40,470 bases of DNA, taken from the IMG/VR virus record IMGVR_UViG_3300046010_006281, positions 1-40,470 of that record; one strand, 5' to 3'. Both the position numbers and the translations under genes were made by a program. Position 1 is the first letter of the stretch, and each line of letters opens with the position of its first letter. Shown piece after piece: positions 36,284 through 40,470 of the stretch. The notes beneath the pieces are model-generated. The model saw nothing but the letters and a program-made list of their open reading frames with translations, ran no database searches and was not told the origin of the DNA. The DNA comes from a virus.

Positions 36284-38314
36284 ATGGCTTCAATACGAAT
36301 CAAAAGCAAGGCAACGACAGGAGGAGTTCCCAGCGGTCTAACGCGAGGAGAACTTGCTGTCAATCTTGCTGACAAGACCCTGTATGTGGGCGGAACCGTA
36401 GGAAATTCCATATACCTCAGTGGTGTTCAGACATTCAATGGGCTGACAGGAGATGTTAGTGGAGTAACTCTTGGTGGTGTCAATGTGTTCACCCAACTGA
36501 ACACATTTTCTGCTGGTCTGTCTGCATCGGGTGCAACATTAGGCAGACTCGTTGTCAATGGAGGAATATCAGCATCAGGTGGCTTGACTCTTGGTGGAGG
36601 CGTTTGGGCACCAGGCGGAGTAACCGCTGGAAGTCTAAGTCAATTCGGAACTCTGTTTGTAACTGGAACCATAAATGGTATTGGTGGATTAGACATATCG
36701 GGTTCAGGTACAACACTAGCAACTCTTGTAGTCACCAGCGGTGCAACAGTTAGTGGCAGACTTAATGTTGGTGGTGTTCTTGATGTTGTGAGTGGTGTCA
36801 CTCTTGGATCAACGCTTGACGTTGTTGGAATTGCACGGTTTGCGGCTGGCGTGTCTGCAAGCGGTGCAACGCTTGGAACACTTGTTGTCAACAGCGGCAT
36901 ATCTGCCTCTGGTGGGATCACACTTGCGTCACCAAACCTTGTAGGAACACCAACTGCAACAACCGCACCAATAGGTGACAACAGCCTCCGAATTGCCACC
37001 ACTGCATATGTGCAACAAGAGATTGCAAACGAGGGAGTCACTTCTTTCAACGGTCGCACAGGCGCAGTCCAAGGTGTATCTGCTGCGGTTCCTGGTGACG
37101 GAATTTCGGTTTCTGGCGCAACAGGAACCGTTACCATCACCAATACAGGTGTGACACGGGCAGAAGCAGGCACGGGTATTTTTATTTCTGGTAACACAGG
37201 AACCGTTACCATCACCAATACAGGTGCTCTCCTTACTGCAAACACCTTTACAGGATTGCAGACTTTCACTAACGGCATTTCCGCTGCTGGCGGGATCACA
37301 TTCAATTCGCTTTCACATTTCACGGCAGGGTTGTCTGGCAGCGGTGCCACGCTAGGCAGACTAGTTGTCAACAACGGCATCTCTGCTAGCGGTGGTGTCA
37401 CATTCCACAACAACGTGTGGGTGGGCGGTCTGCTGACCGCAAACGGCGGCATCTCGGCTGCTGGTGGAGTTACTTTCAATAATACATTGTATGTTGGTGG
37501 AACTCTGTCTGTTCAAAACAATATTTCCTATGGTGGAGATTTGATACGAAACGGACAGGCTGTAAGCATCATCAGCACTTACGGCACCACTTCCGATCTC
37601 CCAAGACCAGGAGTTCAGGGTGAAGTGGCAATTGTATCTGGACCGATTGCAGATTACGGAATGTATCTTTGGGACGGTGGTGTATCCTTTGAATTTGGTG
37701 GTGTCACAGGTGCGTGGATACGAATCACAAATCAAAACAGATATGCTTGGAATCCTGACGCAGATTCATCAGGTGTTGTAGATGGTGCAGATTTATCCTT
37801 CCTGCTCGCTGCCTGGGGTGAGTATTCACGATATGTGGCAGGAGGTGGTGGAGGTGACTCAACAACCCTGTTGATGGGTATTGGGGACAACCTAGCGAAT
37901 GCTTTTGAAGTAAAAGTGTATGGTGCTACAGCAGGAAAAAAGACCTCTGCTTTCAGAATAACAAGCAACGATGCCGTTCCTCAGATATCCATGAACGCAG
38001 GAACGGTGCAGATGAATTCTGATCTCACGATCAGTCCTGTGGGCGATTACACCACCACCATTAGCCAAGTTACTGGTGTCATTCAAACTGGTTTCATTCA
38101 CGCAACCGGCTTCACCGCAGGAGGAAAAGGATCCACGTTTGACGGAAACCTTACAGTAGGCAACTTGCTTACCCTAAACGGTGGGCTTTCCGCAGGGGGA
38201 GCAACTTTTACTGCCCCTGTTTACATGGGCGCGACCCTCACCATGAACTCAAATATTAGGTTCAACAGCGGCTACGGGATCACAGGTGGTTTCGTGGACG
38301 CTGGTTGGTACTGA
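36284..38314 (+). CDS. Tail-fibre protein with a dockerin-like calcium loop
   Basis: 676 residues. The shared N-terminal domain is MASIRIKSKATTGGVPSGLT then RGELAVN and KTLYVGG. The body is built of repeated beta units (GISASGGITLA, SGATVSGRLNVGGVLDV) also present in the 33615 fibre, including FNGRTGAVQGVSAAVPGDG. At residues 492-512 a dockerin-type EF-hand loop appears (DADSSGVVDGAD then LSFLLAAWG), with D492, D494, S496, D500 and D503 at the calcium positions. A unique beta C-terminal part follows. Presumed receptor-binding fibre. Confidence 0.85.
   Translation: MASIRIKSKATTGGVPSGLTRGELAVNLADKTLYVGGTVGNSIYLSGVQTFNGLTGDVSGVTLGGVNVFTQLNTFSAGLSASGATLGRLVVNGGISASGGLTLGGGVWAPGGVTAGSLSQFGTLFVTGTINGIGGLDISGSGTTLATLVVTSGATVSGRLNVGGVLDVVSGVTLGSTLDVVGIARFAAGVSASGATLGTLVVNSGISASGGITLASPNLVGTPTATTAPIGDNSLRIATTAYVQQEIANEGVTSFNGRTGAVQGVSAAVPGDGISVSGATGTVTITNTGVTRAEAGTGIFISGNTGTVTITNTGALLTANTFTGLQTFTNGISAAGGITFNSLSHFTAGLSGSGATLGRLVVNNGISASGGVTFHNNVWVGGLLTANGGISAAGGVTFNNTLYVGGTLSVQNNISYGGDLIRNGQAVSIISTYGTTSDLPRPGVQGEVAIVSGPIADYGMYLWDGGVSFEFGGVTGAWIRITNQNRYAWNPDADSSGVVDGADLSFLLAAWGEYSRYVAGGGGGDSTTLLMGIGDNLANAFEVKVYGATAGKKTSAFRITSNDAVPQISMNAGTVQMNSDLTISPVGDYTTTISQVTGVIQTGFIHATGFTAGGKGSTFDGNLTVGNLLTLNGGLSAGGATFTAPVYMGATLTMNSNIRFNSGYGITGGFVDAGWY
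37121..37151 (+). repeat. 31-bp exact direct repeat, copy A
   Basis: Identical to 37196-37226 and codes TGTVTITNTG in both, the strand-turn unit of the FNGRTGAVQG module. Confidence 0.9.
37196..37226 (+). repeat. 31-bp exact direct repeat, copy B
   Basis: Second copy of the 31-bp repeat, 75 bp downstream of the first. Confidence 0.9.
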
Positions 38315-38315
38315 A

Positions 38316-38323
38316 CCTAAATA
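38316..38323 (+). promoter_or_regulatory. Possible late-promoter octamer before fibre gene 38346
   Basis: CCTAAATA, 22 nt before the ATG at 38346, with an AAGGGGAA ribosome-binding site in between. Same octamer as at 29029. It lies in the only clear gap of the fibre module. Confidence 0.5.
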
Positions 38324-38345
38324 AAGAAGCAAAAGGGGAAAGCAC

Positions 38346-39833
38346 ATGAGCACTACCATTACATTCCGACGCGGCACAGCGGCACCCACACAGGGTGCAG
38401 GGTTGACCATTGGAGAGCCAGCATTTGACACCACCAACCGCAATTTTTACATTGGCTTGGGTCATGGTGTCACTGCCGCGTGGGTGGGTGCACGGATCAG
38501 CGGTGCAAGTGCGGACATTGCCGCAGGGTTGACCAACTGGATAGTCAACGCAAAAGCGGTCAAGGACTACGTGAGCACCGTTGGTGGAGTCACTCCAGGC
38601 GATGCTGTAACATGGACGCAGTTGCAGACATTCAGTGCAGGCATATCCGCTGCGGGTGGCATCACTTTCAACGGAACAGTCAACGGCGCAACGGCAACAT
38701 TTAGCCGCCTGGTCACAGGTAATGCAGGATTCAGCGGTGCGTTAACAGGCACGGCAACCAACGCATCGGCTTTAGGTGGAACCGCTGCAAGCGGATGGGC
38801 ACAACTAGCCGCAGCAAATACATTTACCGCACTCAATTCCTTCACCATAGGCATATCCGCAGCAGGCGGGACATTTGCAAATGACATACGGGTGAACTCC
38901 CTAACCGTAGGAAGGGGTGGCGGAAGTGTTGCCACCAACACTGCATTGGGAATCAATGCCCTATCAGCAAACGTGAGCGGTGGTGGAAACGTTGCGGTGG
39001 GTTGGGGAGCGTTGCAGGGCAACAGCGGAGGTGCAAGCAACACCGCAATTGGTCAACGGGCATTGGGTTCAATTGAAGACGGATCCTCTTTGACTGCCGT
39101 TGGTGATCAGGCATTCAGGCAGTTGCTTGGTGGAAGTGCGGGTGTTGCTCTTGGATACATGGCAGGCAGATATTACGGAAGTGGAAACGATCTGCTTGAG
39201 AACTCATCCAACTCCATCTATGTCGGTTACGAATCCCGTGCCGCGAGTGACGGCACCAACAATGAAATAGTGATTGGTGCAAGTGCGCTTGGTCAAGGCT
39301 CCAACTCCACAACCATCGGCACAAGCGCAACCACGCTTACTCGCCTTTACGGATTGGTGCAGACAAACGGTGGCGTGTCCGCAGCAGGTGCAACGTTCAG
39401 CGGCAACGTGCTGGTAGGTGCAACTCTCACAGTTAGCGGCAACCTCATAGTAAACGGCACAACCACCACAATCAACTCCGCCACAATTTCGGTGGACGAT
39501 AAGAACATTGTGCTTGCAGATACTGATACTCCTTCCGACACTGCTGCTGACGGCGGCGGCATTACGCTCAAGGGCACAGGAGACAAGACTCTTTATTGGA
39601 AGCGATTGGGTGGAAGTCTAGCGGCAGAAGAAGTTGCAAACTCTTGGAACACGAATCAAAACTTCAACCTCACAAGTGCTACTGGAAAGTATTACGTAGA
39701 AGCGTATGAAGTCCTAAGCAAGACTGCATTGGGATCAACCGTTGTCTCGTCTAGCCTAACTAGCGTTGGCACAATCACAAGCGGAACATGGAACTCTGAC
39801 ATCGTTTACGTTGATGGCGGAACCTATACATAA
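38346..39833 (+). CDS. Tail-fibre protein with YadA-like head repeats
   Basis: 495 residues. The shared N-terminal domain is MSTTITFRRGTAAPTQGAGL then TIGEPAFD and NFYIGLG. The middle contains short repeats (NTALGINAL, NVAVGWGAL, NTAIGQRAL, TAVGDQAF) like the beta-roll head of trimeric autotransporters, then NEIVIGASALGQGSNSTTIG. The C-terminal half (TVSGNLIVNGTTTTINSATI onward, then GTITSGTWNSDIVY) matches common T4-like fibre modules. A trimeric adhesin is likely. No enzymatic motif. Confidence 0.85.
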   Translation: MSTTITFRRGTAAPTQGAGLTIGEPAFDTTNRNFYIGLGHGVTAAWVGARISGASADIAAGLTNWIVNAKAVKDYVSTVGGVTPGDAVTWTQLQTFSAGISAAGGITFNGTVNGATATFSRLVTGNAGFSGALTGTATNASALGGTAASGWAQLAAANTFTALNSFTIGISAAGGTFANDIRVNSLTVGRGGGSVATNTALGINALSANVSGGGNVAVGWGALQGNSGGASNTAIGQRALGSIEDGSSLTAVGDQAFRQLLGGSAGVALGYMAGRYYGSGNDLLENSSNSIYVGYESRAASDGTNNEIVIGASALGQGSNSTTIGTSATTLTRLYGLVQTNGGVSAAGATFSGNVLVGATLTVSGNLIVNGTTTTINSATISVDDKNIVLADTDTPSDTAADGGGITLKGTGDKTLYWKRLGGSLAAEEVANSWNTNQNFNLTSATGKYYVEAYEVLSKTALGSTVVSSSLTSVGTITSGTWNSDIVYVDGGTYT

Positions 39834-39870
39834 TGGGTATTCTGTTCTGAATCTATTGGGAGAGTGAGTA

Positions 39871-40470
39871 TTGTCTACACGAATTCAAATCAAGCGTGGA
39901 ACCACAACGCCATCAGGTCTTACCACTGGTGAGTTTGCGTATAACGTCACCAATTCCACCCTGTATATCGGCAACACTGCCGATCAGAAGTGGATCGGCG
40001 GCGAGGTCACGGGCGGTGTGGACATGGGTGCAGGATCGGCTGCATCACAGAACCGCGTGCCTACGCAAAACTCTGTATATCAATACGCACGGAACAACTT
40101 TGTCCACCGCTTAAATGGAATAACAGGCGGCATAACTCTCAATGCAGGCACGAACATCACCATCACCTCGTCGGTTGTGGGTGGGATAACCATTGCTGCA
40201 ACCAACGATGGCGTTGGTGCCCTAACAGGTGCGGCAAACATTTGGACTGCTACTCAATATTTTGCCGCAGGGTTCTCTGCTGCAAGTGGTGTTACATTTA
40301 CTGGAACTGTTGCTGCGAATGGTGGGTTGACCGCATCCACGTTGGATGTGACTGGTCTTGCGAAGTTTAACGGTAACGTTACTGTTGGTGACAATGCAGC
40401 AGATGTTCTTACGGTCACATCAGGTGCCACATTTGGCATCACTGACCACTCAGGAGTTGCCAGATTTGCC
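39871..40470 (+). CDS. Tail-fibre protein, 5' part (runs off the window)
   Basis: Open from TTG 39871 to the last base, 200 codons without stop. GGGAGAG at about 39858-39864 precedes the TTG. The start reads STRIQIKRGTTTPSGLTT then GEFAYN and TLYIGNT, the same N-terminal domain as three other fibre genes. LNGITGGITLNAGTNITITS follows, and the window ends at the last base of a fourth copy of the 42-residue repeat. No ATG near the start would keep the conserved N terminus, which supports TTG. Confidence 0.85.
   Translation, partial: MSTRIQIKRGTTTPSGLTTGEFAYNVTNSTLYIGNTADQKWIGGEVTGGVDMGAGSAASQNRVPTQNSVYQYARNNFVHRLNGITGGITLNAGTNITITSSVVGGITIAATNDGVGALTGAANIWTATQYFAAGFSAASGVTFTGTVAANGGLTASTLDVTGLAKFNGNVTVGDNAADVLTVTSGATFGITDHSGVARFA
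40345..40470 (+). repeat. Fibre repeat, copy 4 (126 bp, ends at window edge)
   Basis: Codes the unit DVTGLAKFNGNV... through SGVARFA, almost the same protein as copy 2, but in a different gene from copies 1-3. Many of its base differences from them are synonymous. Confidence 0.9.

Noticed and set aside
36640-37479. 279-codon minus-strand frame opposite a fibre gene
   Set aside because: Repetitive Val/Pro-rich translation caused by the Gly/Thr repeats on the + strand.

Overview
The window is a piece of the genome of a T4-type (Tevenvirinae-like) tailed phage, probably from an aquatic host. The evidence is the T4 core replication set in near-classical order: RNase H (rnh), sliding clamp (45), clamp loader (44, 62), RegA, DNA polymerase (43), UvsX, helicase (41) and primase (61). 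These are followed by a long virion-fibre module. All genes read on the + strand except one homing endonuclease. Most genes touch or overlap by 1-4 nt (ATGA, GTGA, TAATG), which points to translationally coupled operons. No photosynthesis genes, tRNAs, integrase or CRISPR arrays are visible. The host cannot be named from this window.

Layout. 1-4621: end of an unknown gene, rnh, a small charged protein, clamp 45, an AT-rich GIY-YIG homing endonuclease on the minus strand, clamp loader 44/62 and regA. 4637-15753: a foreign-looking block of about 11 kb with surface-sugar functions. It holds several glycosyltransferases, an FkbM-type methyltransferase, a HAD phosphatase, a sugar nucleotidyltransferase, a GDPD-like protein, a DUF3431-like protein, two SDR sugar epimerases/reductases, a DUF2061 membrane protein and an RfbH/E1-type iron-sulfur PMP 3-dehydratase. 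In T4, regA is followed directly by 43; here this block and the next one sit between them. 15711-16524: a TATAAATA late promoter and three small genes, one too short for ordinary ORF calling. 16521-21551: nucleotide and DNA functions (dUTPase, DUF1599 protein, UV-damage endonuclease UvsE, i-type lysozyme-like protein, DNA methyltransferase) mixed with unknown genes. 21572-29033: polymerase 43, two small proteins, UvsX, a small protein, helicase 41, primase 61 and thymidylate synthase ThyX. 29043-40470: virion module with a collagen-like fibre, two structural proteins and at least four fibre genes sharing an N-terminal domain. These fibre genes carry long internal repeats, and the last one runs off the right edge.

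How it fits together. The 45/44/62/43/41/61/uvsX/rnh products form the replisome and recombination machinery. dUTPase and ThyX supply dTMP and limit uracil in DNA, and UvsE repairs UV lesions. The sugar cluster most plausibly remodels a glycan (host surface polysaccharide or virion decoration) and includes a key step towards a 3,6-dideoxyhexose. The fibre genes look like a recombining adhesin set.

Regulation visible in the sequence. There are sigma70-like promoters before dut, uvsE, 43 and 44. In the last three the -10 box ends only 6-8 nt before a well-supported start codon, which suggests leaderless or near-leaderless early mRNAs. T4-type late octamers (TATAAATA or nCTAAATA) lie before the small structural genes, the collagen-like fibre and one tail-fibre gene.
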